DNA of 64,000 nt from Trileptium ribeirensis (taxonomy: Eukaryota; Nematoda; Enoplea; Enoplida; Thoracostomopsidae): the NCBI GenBank assembly GCA_030248225.1, contig JASANE010028715.1, positions 37,989 through 101,988 on the forward strand, given 5' to 3'. The position numbers were made by a program, and so were the translations under genes. The notes beneath the pieces were generated by a model. The model had not been told where the DNA came from. It searched no databases and was given only the letters and a program-made list of their open reading frames with translations. Positions 32,691 through 43,639 of this stretch are shown here, one piece after another. Every line of letters begins with the position of its first letter. The first letter of the stretch is position 1.

Positions 32691-34500
32691 CTATTCAAGC
32701 TGAATTTGTATTTGCGTTTAACAGCTTATCCGATTGATTCACAATAAGTAAACTGGGTTCATGGTAAAATTCGCTGTATTTATCACGGTTTAACGTGTTC
32801 GCTTGCCAGTTATGCAAAATAATTCGTATGATTTCATGCAACGGAATTAAGTACTGAGGATTGCAGATAACAACCGCCGATCCAGTACGAGCTTATTTAA
32901 TCGCAGTGCCTCACACTTTTTCCTCAGCGATAACTGGAGCAGACATTAAAGCATGCGCTAAACAGTCTATCGTTTGATAAAGCAGCTTGTTGTCATAGAA
33001 TTAATGCAAGATTATATATCCACCTGAACGGGATTTATCTGTAGAATTATTTTAGTTGTGGAATTGTTTATGTTTTTCAGGATATTTGACATAGGATTCG
33101 AGCCGACGTACTATAGCCGGATGCACCTTATGTTGTAACCCCTGAGCCACGCGGCCGGTAGTGAGCACCAAACTCTTTTTGTGGTAGTGTATTTTGAGAA
33201 ATCGTCTGATATAAAACACACTTCCTTGCAATAGTAAAAAAGTGGCGAAAAACCAAAAAGATTGTGGTCATTTAGTATGTGTTTCGTTTCATTTTCGGCT
33301 TACCAATTCCTGTCGGTCATTGCTGAACTTATTCCGACCATGGCTAAATGGATAAGCAAGCAGTTGAGAATAAGAATGCAGCGCAAAATATGCTTTAAGC
33401 CGATTTCCGATGGCACTGAACATGTAACGAAGATTACGCGTTTCTGGTTCGCTAAAAGGATACTTGCCATGATAATTATTTGAGCATTTATTGCTTGAAG
33501 TTCCGACACCTTAAAATAATATTTTTCTATGATGGAATACAATTTGAAAATGTGTAATTATCACGAAGTTTACGGTCATTAGTAATCACAATGTGTTTAG
33601 ATGAAGTACAATTGCAGTAAACCTATAGCGAAATTCAAAGAGCATTTTAATGATAAACTAAACCATTGGGTTGTAGAGATCTTTATCCGGTTTCACGGCA
33701 TTAGCAACCGGAGAACAACCCGCAATCCAAGCTGTGATCCGATGCCAGACTATGGTTTCCCTTCGGAGTAAGCTCTAACCGATTTTACAGGATGACACCC
33801 GAGAGCAAAGTTTCCAAGTATATTAGTATATGTTATATAGTATATTATCTACTAAATATCTATATATTATATATATGTTATAGATAAAATATTATATAAT
33901 GCCAAGGTCCGAGGTGTCAGGGAGGCCGGCGGATTCCGAAGTCAAAGGGTTGGTTAGGCGTCTGCGGCACTTGCAGTGGAGCTGCTGACCTGTTGAAGGG
34001 CTAGCCGGGTTAGGGGGGTCCGGACCTCACTGCCCCTTATGAGCATGTATGATACAATATTTATTCATATTAAATATGACATATGTCCGTTTTCGAAACA
34101 AAACCTGCAGATCGCTTTCTCAAAACAATACTGGAGCAACTATAAGGCTACAATTACAGTTTCTCTAAAATAGCAAGTAATCTTAGTGTAATTTATGTGT
34201 TAAGACGTCGAGGTTTGTTCAAAGAATATTTTAGTATAGAACAACGAAAATTTTTAGAAATGGAGTTATGAAGGCTGTTTAAACTTGGTGATGACAATTA
34301 TTTACATGACTGAATTAATGCAATGTGAACTTTCCAGAACACAGCCGCAAAAACTTCTGATATTGATGATGACGTATTTTTAATGACGTGCACTGATCGT
34401 GGCCATTAGTACAACGAAATAAAATATAAAATTGTGCTAACGAATATAAAATGTTTAATATCACAAAACTTTTTTGCGCAAGTATTAATATTTACTGTAA
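32691..34500. other. Intergenic DNA right of the Polinton
   Basis: Contains a tRNA-like sequence (separate entry), a very AT-rich tract (about 33815-33900) and a short GC-rich block (33901-34040) that contrasts sharply with both sides. No supported gene. Confidence 0.45.
33080..33160 (-). pseudogene. tRNA-like sequence, probably a SINE head
   Basis: On the minus strand, A-box-like TGGCTCAGGGG is followed about 40 bases later by a good B box GGCTCGAATCC with 4 of 5 T-stem pairs. The D and acceptor stems do not close, so this is a degenerate tRNA or tRNA-derived SINE. Confidence 0.45.
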
Positions 34501-34509
34501 TTGTCTGGC

Positions 34510-34790
34510 GGTCATCATACCGCAAACATACACCGCGTTCCTTGATCGCACGCTTTTACACTCATGTACCGTGTATAGGGCTAGTCTGATTCAGCATATC
34601 ACCTTATGAACCCAAAAAATGCGGCTACGCAAATTATATTTGTACGCCGCAGAGTATCTGTTTGCGTTTTCAAAAGTATGACTGCCGACTGCAGAAGTGC
34701 GAACGCGATTTTCTTTGTCAGTTCTTGATTTTGACGACAGAACAACAATGGTATTCTCTCCAAAGGATTACTTACGCATAGTAAGCAATT
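34510..34790 (+). promoter_or_regulatory. Promoter-like block plus short first exon, paralogue of the 40.6-kb block
   Basis: Shared with 40560-40900: GATTCAGCATATCA, then TACGCAAATT, a GTTTGCGTTTT-like word, TGATTTTGA and AGAACAACAATGGT with its ATG at 34748. The ATG opens MVFSPKDYLRI, followed at once by a strong donor (GTAAGC at 34781). The similarity includes spacing and the start codon, which suggests duplicated 5' ends of one gene family. No downstream exon was recognised. A minus-strand ORF overlaps its end, so the direction of coding is not settled. Confidence 0.4.
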
Positions 34791-34986
34791 GGTCTGCCAT
34801 TAAGAAGGTGTGCCATTGACGTTCTGACAACCAAATAGCAGCGTTCGAATAGTTAGGTTTTCGCACCACAACTGGATTTTCAAAATTTATTGTGATCCCA
34901 CCCAACATTGTTAAAACACGGTCAGGTTCACCATAGGTGTAACGATTGCCATAACCCCGTACCGGCGTATCTTTGCAACCCGTAAC
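34768..34986 (-). CDS. Unassigned coding-like frame
   Basis: 72 codons open without an ATG start at the left end of the peptide, so it would be an internal exon or fragment. The peptide is rich in Asn, Tyr and aliphatic residues and well balanced (GGITINFENPVVVRKPNY, then AIWLSERQWHTFLM), unlike random AT-rich translation. A donor-like GTAAGT occurs 7 bases before its stop. Another balanced minus-strand frame lies upstream at 35165-35401. I do not recognise the family. Confidence 0.35.
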   Translation of the reverse strand, partial: VTGCKDTPVRGYGNRYTYGEPDRVLTMLGGITINFENPVVVRKPNYSNAAIWLSERQWHTFLMADQLLTMRK

Positions 34987-34999
34987 TTATTCGAAGCTC

Positions 35000-37900
35000 T
35001 TCTTGCTGGTGAAACAAGTTAGTTTGCAGAAGAAATATGCGCCCTGCCAACAAATGAAATCCTGAGATGACCTTTGTTTAGGATTTTAAAGTTTCATTTC
35101 TTCTCTGTCTCATCTAAATGGGCCTGAGCATTCCAGCAGCCGTAGGTAGACTGCCCTCTTTTCATTAAGGTATTCCGCCATTTTGTATGTTGCACATGTT
35201 ATTCATATGACTTTGATTACGTTCTATATATTTTTGTTTACGTATATGGTGTAATTTTTTGTTGTATACTGGTGCGTTTGGCTGTTTTAAATACATGTAT
35301 TTTGATAGGAGGCCGTAGCAAACCAACTGTCTAACAATTATATGACGGTTAAAATACTCTATGTCAAGACATACAGCAATTTTATACGGGTACAATCTCA
35401 CTTTATGACTTATGATGAACGGTTATTTTCTCAGTTTTAGTTGCAAAACATATTGAGCATGCACTATCGGTATCAGAATAGTTATGCATATAAAATGCAT
35501 GATGACGGTTTGTGAATCACAGCGACAATGACGAAGAGTGTACGAAGACTGGAAAATGTCATCTAGCTCATTCATTTTCTAAGTTATCACCGGTAACAAA
35601 TGCCGCTCATATTTTGGATTAGGTAAGTTAAAATCAGACCGGATCTTTTCTAGAATTCGGTCCCAGCTTGTAATTTGTCAATTTGAAGATACTGTGTTGA
35701 TTTTGGTGCCATGCTTCTGAGCTCGTCAGTGCGGTTCAAACATTAATTCAAATTATTGGGAAATGTATTTGGAAATGGTTCATTGCACGGAAGTACCATT
35801 GATAATAAAAAATTAAAAAATGTCATAAATGTTGCCGAACCGCCTTATCGAGCCGGGTCGAATAGCATCAAAATTTGCTTACATTTTCGTAACAACTTTC
35901 GGGCTGATAGATTCTAGAAAAGCAACCTCAAAACAGTGCAGTTCACATATGCCGTAAAATACCCATTCTCACCTTCTTGCTGAAGATATTTACTAGACAT
36001 TAATCAATTACCGCTGGTCAGATAGCAAAGACCGACTCGCATAATCGTGCTTGCCGATATTGTTGCTGCACGGTTCACAGTCGGACCATCTCAGCAGGAA
36101 CCTTGCATTGTAATAAAGTTCAATACTATTTTTTTAATTTTGGCAATAGGTAGTCTCCGCAATTTCCCTTTTATCATTCCCTACCTTTTCAATGCGGTCT
36201 CTTCACTTCTGAATAGAGCGCTGCGCGTCTGGGCCAGCACATCTGGCATGCCATTTACATCAGCTGGGAATTATCAAGTTTACCATTGTTGTTATCAACT
36301 ATTTTTAGCATTATGCGCTACTTTATCAAAAATCTAAAGTTTCGGAAATTCCGAAAATTTCGGAACTTGGTATGTTTCAAAACCCAAAGTAGTTTTTTTT
36401 TAATTCTGGAGTATTGAATTGTAAATGCACACAGATAGAAAAATTCGAACGTGGAAAGTTCAGGTTTCCCATGGTGATTATAGGCGTAATAGACTCTGTC
36501 TATGATATATATATTAGGCATTAGTCAAGTAGATCTTATAACCTAAACATGAGCGTTGGGGTCGATTCTATATGGGTATCTCTAGCAGCTGTATCGCGCA
36601 AAAGTCATTTGTGACATAGATGGGGTCACGACGAATACCCTGGTATAGCTAGCCTGTGGCTTGATAAGCTAACCAATTTCTCTCCTTTCCTAAGTCCTAG
36701 GAAAACACACAGTTGTAAGGCAGCCAACCGTACGCCTTTAGTGTTTCCGAAGTTTACTTACTGCTCAGAAAATAAAATTTTCAGCTATTATATTTGTTTA
36801 TCAGATTGAAATGACAATTTGAAACATCGTTGTTTCGAAACTTTTCGAAAAACGACAGTTAGTTGTGTATATGTGTCGCGTTATTGTCGACTGTACCTCC
36901 ATATTTGAAATCGAAATTTCTATTCAAGTCCACACCGATGCACCCGCGGTTATGATTTCGGCGGGGGCCATTCGGATTGACATTTTTTCGCCAATATCGA
37001 TCCTAAAATATATAGTCGAAATAAATAAATAAATAAATAAATGAATAAATAAATAAGTAATAAACAAGCTCGGGTCTCAGAAAGGTTGTTTACACCGGAT
37101 TTTTCGAACGAGACTGATCCTGGTTTTTTCTTTAAAGAAATACCGTATTACAGCTATTTACAACGTCGTCAGGTTATATCCATGAGAAATTAACTACAGG
37201 GTCTGCTTTCAGTTTTTGGTGTTCTTAGTTACGTTTTTAAATTGCTAAGAGCTGAATTTCGAAAGGTTCATAGTGCCGTAGAGTCACAATTTCATTAATG
37301 CTTAATCTACTCAAACAGTTCGGTAGCAACGACTTTAGCAGACATTTTCGAAAACCAGCTGCGGTTAAAAATAAATGCTGATTAGATAATATATTTATTA
37401 GCAGTATTTTGTTATGTGTTAATGCATCTTTTACAGTTGAAGTGAAGTAGAGATAGTTTTAGATAATTGTAGCTGTCGCTGAGCTCTCAATTTACTTGCT
37501 ACGATGATATTGATGAATTTGTTAATAGAATTATTACGTATCTTCATTTTCAGAGCCAGGGTTATGCCATTCGCCATGTTCCTACTTTGTTACGATGACA
37601 CAAACATGGCCTTAATTTACCCGATTGACAAGTCAATCCCTTTTCCATCATCGATCCATTCCTATACAGTTTTATCTCTGGCCTTCCTTGGCACATAAGT
37701 GAAATTTAGACCGCGTCTGCCTATGGGTTAAGCCAACTTTGCGACGGGACGTGTAAACACTGTTTTCGCCTTTCCTAAAATTTCCTGACATTTTGTTAGT
37801 TTTGTTTGTATTTTATTGTTGCTGTTTCCACAGGAATGTAGTAACGGACTGTGACATCCAAACACCGTAAATTGTATATTTCAATTACCTCGACTGCCCA

Positions 37901-38700
37901 ACCGGTAGTCAGGCAACGATTACTCCCATGTGAGCAAATATATCGTTGTCTGGCGAGCATTGCTAATAAATGTCGGAAAAATATAGACTTTTGCTTGAAT
38001 CGACTTTATATGTTGAAGTTTCCTAGCTACAATTTAGGCTTAAGTTCTAATGACCGGCACGCAATATCCCTGCATAAGTGTGGCTTGTAGCGAACTGTAG
38101 CGTGCCGCACGTAGCCTAGGTAAAATTGAGACCTATGCTGCATGAGACCTACACTCGAAGTTACCAGGAATCAGGAGTGTAATGGTGGCTTACTTCTCCG
38201 AGTTTTGTAAAGCTATTCCTTTCAGCGAAGTAATCCTTCGGCTTTCGGTTTAAAAACTAGCACGACAAGTGTTTGATCTGACTCATAACGATATTAATGT
38301 CTAATCTGCTTCTAATAAAACGAAGTTTGTAATTTTATTGCTTATTGCCAGGGAAAATCACATTGAGTATTAAATATAGTTGAACCCTAAATATCGGTTG
38401 CACTAGGCTTACCACGATACTTAATTAGAACTCAGGGGCAGAACATGTAAACTCAATTTATACTTAAATCCTCTCCAAATTAATCGATCACTGTGCCCTT
38501 GTAGTTGAACTGCTAAGGTATTGCCTTTATGGCTGCCCTGTAAACTATCAAGCGTGATCATAAGCGACTTCTAATAGACTTAGTAGGTCGTCGCGACCTT
38601 AACTTGAAACCAAAAACTGAAACATGGCCCTGGATTTCTGCAGATTTTTAAGTTGTTCATAAAACAAGTAAGTTCATGCACCTCTACTTTTATGCTGTTA
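35000..38700. other. Gene-poor intergenic DNA
   Basis: A minus-strand frame at 35165-35401 (78 codons, Tyr/Lys/Asn-rich) is the only protein-like stretch. An (AAAT)n tract lies at 37020-37064, the kind of tail left by some non-LTR retrotransposons; the 120 bp before it are GC-richer. No other support. Confidence 0.4.
37020..37064 (+). repeat. (AAAT)n microsatellite
   Basis: About eleven AAAT-like units with a few substitutions (ATGAATAAAT, AAGT). It may be the 3' tail of a retroposed sequence read on the plus strand. Confidence 0.85.
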
Positions 38701-39850
38701 ATGTATTATATTTTAATATGCAGTGTGCCTGCTGAAATTCGACCAAAAAAGAATCTGCACGGATTTTCTCGAAAATCCCAACACTGTATATACAACCGCC
38801 TAACCACTCGGCGGATCAAAACTGGCACGGCCTCGTTAGGACCATACAGGCTCATAACGGGTTACCCCTTAGGCTCTAAACCCGCCTCAGGCGCAGAAGA
38901 CGCCGCACCGACCTTCCCAACACCTATCCTCCCCCCGCCCCCAGCTAACGCTTACCGAGAGTGTGGCTACCCCTTTTGGACTTTGATAGTGGTTAGAATC
39001 ATTGATACTTGTGGGCTATTTGATTATGTATTAAATTTTGGTCTATCCTAGTCCTGTTGGGAAAACAATAGATTGCAACCATCTGGTCGAGTCTTTTATG
39101 TAAATCCTCGGGACAAAAGTTAAATTTTGTTTAAGCCCTTCGGCGGCACAATGGATGTAACAAGATCCAGTTTAGTACTTTAGTTATCCAGGCCTACGAT
39201 GAGTGTGGCATTGTATAACATTCGCGTATGCGATATTCCACTAAAATATTAAGGAGTCAAAGTCTTGGTATTTTGATTAATTCGCCTAATTTTGTTCATT
39301 TTGATGAATTTGAATGGCTTCCACAGAAGTGTTGAGGGACACAGGGTAACGTGAGCTGACTCACGCGATAAAATCATAAATACATTAAAAACCTTATGCA
39401 AATATCATAACTACCTGCTATTCGTATAATAATATTAAAACAACACCGTCTAACTTTTAACGTAAGTAGCAGTTGTTTCTGCAAGTTAGTATGGTTTAGC
39501 TTAAGATTAATTGATAAGTTCTTAACTGATTTTGTTCTGCTTGAACTCTTTCGAAAGGTCACAAAATTCTGCGGCGAAATGTACATTCTCAAAATATCGA
39601 CCGTTCACCAACTACGGCCAGTCAAACCGGTACCCGAAACTGTTATCATCGCATCTTTGTAGTTTTATATTTTTCTTGATCATTACGTTTTCCTTGATCA
39701 TTGCGACATATATTATGTCGCTTCCTGCTCACACCCGTAGAGTGAATAATGTTGAGTTTAGTTACTCCCCGCTGAACATTTAGTCATTCGCCGTTCATTT
39801 CTCGGTGAGTGGTCTATGGCCTCCTATTCCTTGACGGTCATAATTTTAAT
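38700..39850 (-). repeat. Copy C of the GC-richer repeat, weak
   Basis: On the minus strand, 39818-39841 matches the diagnostic 24-base word of copies A and B with two differences. Further matches appear inward: a GGCCGTAG segment, and ACAACNNNTACTTACG near 39460 against about 9108 in copy B. More diverged and AT-richer than the other copies; the extent is an estimate. A CCCCGCC-rich block at 38870-38960 may belong to it. Confidence 0.45.
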
Positions 39851-40559
39851 ATCTAACATATAATATAGGGTCCATTCCTGGTCGAGCTTCTAAAATATTA
39901 AATCCTGTAGATATCTTAAGCTCATTTTATCCATCCTTGACCCATTCAAGTAATTTCGACGGGAAACATGAAGTATACGCAAGCATAGTCATCATAGACA
40001 AAGACAACATGCATAACACAGTATAGATGCAAATTGACGTACTCGGCAACAATAACTATCAGCGATAAGAGAATGACGGTATTGAAAACAAGTTCAAGGC
40101 ACCGTGGAGCGTGTCGTAACTATATTGTGCTAAATTGAGCTCAAAATGTATGAAATTTTTTGCTGACGAAAATATATATTTCCTCCTTCTGTTGGGGTTT
40201 TGTATCTACAGCAATATATTAGATTCGGCTGTTGTAGAAGACACACGTAACTGATCGGAACGGTTATGTTACAAAGATGCAGCGGTAATTGTTGCTCTGT
40301 TCAATTATAAGTGCCGGCAGCAAATAAATTGCGTGGTTTTGATTCAAAATATAACCATTTCCTGTTTGCATTCGTCCGAAGAAGCGAAGACATAAGGTTT
40401 CATGTACATAGATACATATTGCGTAAATCCACTTTAGGTGGTTACGCTTGGGTTGTTCTTCTGTGCAGTTAGTTCACGGTTATAAAAACAATGAATGCAC
40501 ACAAACCACGCTTTTTCTTTATGTACGGAACAAAGATTTGTAATATAGCAACACGTAAG

Positions 40560-40988
40560 TGTGCGCGGTTGCTATTTTGCGATTTAGCATCGCATTTGCT
40601 GACTGCGTACATGCAAAATGGGATTACCAATCATGATTTTGCTTATACTACAATATACACATAGACCGCGAATTTATCGGTTTGATTCAGCATATCATAT
40701 GGTGAACGCGGACAGCCGTGCGAAATTGAGAAATGTGCCTGTACGCAAATTCGGTTCGCAAATCACAGCGTTCTTGTTCGCGTTTGCTAGAATGCGAATC
40801 CCAATCGTATAAATATAAACGCACAGAATTCATTTCATAATTTTGATAAAGGAACAACCATGGTGTACGCACCTAAAGTGTGCTCACACGTAATGTAGGA
40901 TATCATTGGTAATTTCAAGAACATTGCTCAAGAAGCACGTATAAATGTTCTTCGCGGGCGCAATCCGAAGTTGTATCAGAATGTTGCG
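40560..40988 (+). promoter_or_regulatory. TATA promoter with first exon of an unassigned gene
   Basis: A TATA box (TATAAATATAAA at 40808) stands 52 bp before ATGG (40860) in a good context (AACAACCATGG). The frame reads MVYAPKVCSH, then GTA ATG TAG, then an open 30-codon stretch beginning DIIGNFKNIAQEAR (40899-40988) that ends at an excellent donor GTGAGT (40989). Upstream shared words and the start match the 34.5-kb block. The TAG at 40896 is either a nonsense mutation or marks a non-coding copy. The peptide is protein-like (NVLRGRNPKLYQNVA) but I do not recognise it. No later exon was found. Confidence 0.4.
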
Positions 40989-41164
40989 GTGAGTGTTTCG
41001 AAAGTACACCTGTAGTAGCAATTCCACCACTAACAGTCTAACGTAGTAGGAAAGCCGATAATAGCTTATGAATAAACAACTTGTCAGCGGTGCCACAGTT
41101 CTTTAGCTTATATTCGCAGAGTTCTGTCTGATAAATCTAAATTCTGAATCGTCGTAATGCTTAC

Positions 41165-41275
41165 TACTCTTCGGCTATACTCGTAACCATCGGGGTTTAG
41201 GATTGGAACTATGTAGAAATCCATCGACTCTATCATTTGCTTTATTGATCCATCGACGTGGTAACCGTGAATTAG
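41165..41275 (-). CDS. M14 zinc carboxypeptidase, internal exon (downstream of the HAREW exon)
   Basis: 111 bp, 37 codons, phase 0 at both ends. Acceptor TTTTCAG and donor GTAAGC are both clean. The peptide opens LIHGYHVDGSIKQM and ends FYIVPILNPDGYEYSRRV; the NPDGYEY motif is characteristic of carboxypeptidase A/B-type M14A enzymes, where the region shapes the active site. It joins in frame to the exon at 43514-43630 across a 2238-bp intron: that exon ends ALYAIYA and this one continues LIHGY, the expected spacing in the family. These enzymes are secreted digestive or processing peptidases. Later exons, with the zinc His and catalytic Glu, were not found to the left. Confidence 0.85.
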
Positions 41276-43513
41276 CTGAAAAGTATGTAATGCTTGGTTA
41301 TAAGAAAATTCGCTGAAAAACATTTTGAATATTAACTAAGAGTGACAATTCAGTGCGGTACCTATGGTATGTTTTAAGATTTTAAAACAACGGATATTTG
41401 CCCAAATGGCGGATCAAATATTTACCATCAGTTTGATTCGGAAAAGCTGTACAGTATATCATTGAATATGGGTAAGCGATCGTTTTTATTAAGCTCTTAA
41501 AAAGCGAGGACTTGGAGCACAAACTATTTAATATTATTTTGTATACGGAATATAAATCCTAAACTGTGCAGTATACACTTAAAATAGTTACAATTGGATT
41601 TCTAACGGGAAATACCAATCATTAATGTTGTCAAAATTAGTTATCATCCATGTAGTTCCCCAAATAAAAGACGGGCATACCGCGAGCCCTGCTATTGGCA
41701 TACGTAGTTTAGTAAATCAATCATCATTCCGATTCTACATTTAAATTGACATGCAAATTACATCTGAAATATACCATAGGAAGATATTGATGATTTTTTA
41801 AAAGTGAGCAAAATTACTCAGCTAGTGTTTACAGCATTTATTTTAATATATAATATTAAATTTGCAAAATTTTATTGCAGCTCATTCACTTGAAAAACTG
41901 ATTGGAGGATAGGGTTTACTTTTTTTATGATGGCTAAACGCTGCACTGATCCATAGTGCATATATTCGCAGATATATCTACATGACGTAAAGCAATAGTT
42001 GAACAACATAATGTTTTAAGCTGGAATTGGAATTAATTTACATTTATCGCTTCCAATTTTATTGTTACTGCCCAGTTGGTTCAGATGTTTACAGTACAAG
42101 CGACAGTAGCTGGTTTTCCATGTGCAGTCCTAGGAACGCTTTCATGGTGATGTAAGCTGCTATAACCTCTAATTTAGGTTATCACAACCCATAATATTTA
42201 TAATGATCGGTGCGGTTTGTCCCAAATTTTCACAGTGAATATGTCGCTGAACTAATGCCAGGTCTCTCCACAATAGCTCCATTTTAAGATAATTAAGAAC
42301 ATTATTCTTTTTTTAGATCCATACCGCAGCGATATTTACTTTTACTATGTTTAATAATGTGGATATATTCATAATGAATAATCTTAGACAGTAGACATTT
42401 AGTACTAAGATGCACACAACGCCTTTTATACGTGACAATAAAAGATTCGAAGTCTCCAAATTAACCTAGCTATATGTAAGATTTAATATGAAAACCCAGG
42501 ACTTTCTAAATTTATATATTTCTTGCATTAAGCAGCTTTGGTTTTTTCCTGAATATAAATCAACTGTCGTACAATTAGTTACGAAAACGTCCAATCTTTA
42601 ACATTTTGGCTTAAAAGTTTAGGTAATTCTGCAAGATGCGTCCATCCACCGTTTTTAGAGGATCTTCAAAATTGCTTAACTCAATTGAACAAAATATATT
42701 CGCTCGGATGCAAATATGAATGGGCGAATGATTAGTTCGGTCGTTTAGCGAACAGTTTACGGGATACACACTTATGATTGTCCGATATATGACACCCCTT
42801 CCAAAAAGGTTTGACTAACACCACACAACGTTCTATGACTCGCTGATTAAACTGGCTGGTTCTCAACGTTGTTTGCGAAAACATGGATCATAAATATTTC
42901 AATAAATATTTAGTATACCTATGTTAAAATTTTTTTTAAAACTGGCGTATGTGAACAGTTGTGTACATCTCCGCTTAACTTTTTACTTGGACCTAGCCGC
43001 AGTATAACTCTACTATAGTATAAAATTACAGATCCAATGTCTAAGTGAATGCAAATAATTCCGAGTTCGCTCTGTACGTGGCACCAGCATTCGTAACAAT
43101 ATTAACCTGAAGTAACGTTGTTAAACCAACGATAAGAGAGCAGCATCTTTCCTTAATATGTTGTTTTAAACGGATAGCAAACCATGGTGTTTTGCTTGAC
43201 TTGTTGACGTGTAGGATGTGTCACAACCTGAGTTGTTTAAGCTTCAAACTATACGGTTGCAGACATAAATATTTGAGGAAATCGAAGGTTTATATTCCGT
43301 GTAGTAAAATGGAACTTGCTACAAATTTAAAAATATAGTGTAAAATGAAACAGTTACCTGATCACAATGTAATACTGGTAAATTACATCACACCGTTCTT
43401 TGCGTGATATTTTTGTAATTTTAAGAATAAGAAAGCCGCTAGGATATGATATAAATTTTAGTGAACAGCAAACTGGTTTTTTAATAATCGCTACAAAAAT
43501 ATATACTCCATAC
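41276..43513 (-). other. Intron of the carboxypeptidase gene
   Basis: 2238 bp of AT-rich DNA between two phase-0 exons, with donor GTATGG (right) and acceptor TTTTCAG (left). No repeat or gene recognised inside. Confidence 0.7.
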
Positions 43514-43630
43514 AGCATAGATAGCATATAACGCCGTTGCAGGCGCAATCCATTCCCGGGCATGTATTCCACCGTCGATAAATATTGCAGGTCGTAATGG
43601 ATCACGCTCAGTTGTGATTTTTTTGCTGAT
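43514..43630 (-). CDS. M14 zinc carboxypeptidase, exon with the HxxE zinc motif
   Basis: 117 bp, 39 codons, bordered by acceptor TTTTAG and donor GTATGG. The peptide ISKKITTERDPLRP leads into IFIDGGIHAREWIAPATALY. HAREW holds the zinc-binding His and Glu of M14 peptidases (HxxE) and the following Arg/Trp landmarks of the carboxypeptidase A/B subfamily. Frame and phase are intact here and in the next exon, so the gene may be functional. The preceding exon (pro-region and GKSxEGR-type segment) was not found within 3 kb upstream. Confidence 0.88.
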
Positions 43631-43639
43631 CTAAAACAA

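Noticed and set aside
15807..32696. 6-bp target-site duplication of the Polinton
   Set aside because: The flanks AGCAGT and CTATTC do not match, nor do frames shifted by one or two bases; ends may be eroded.
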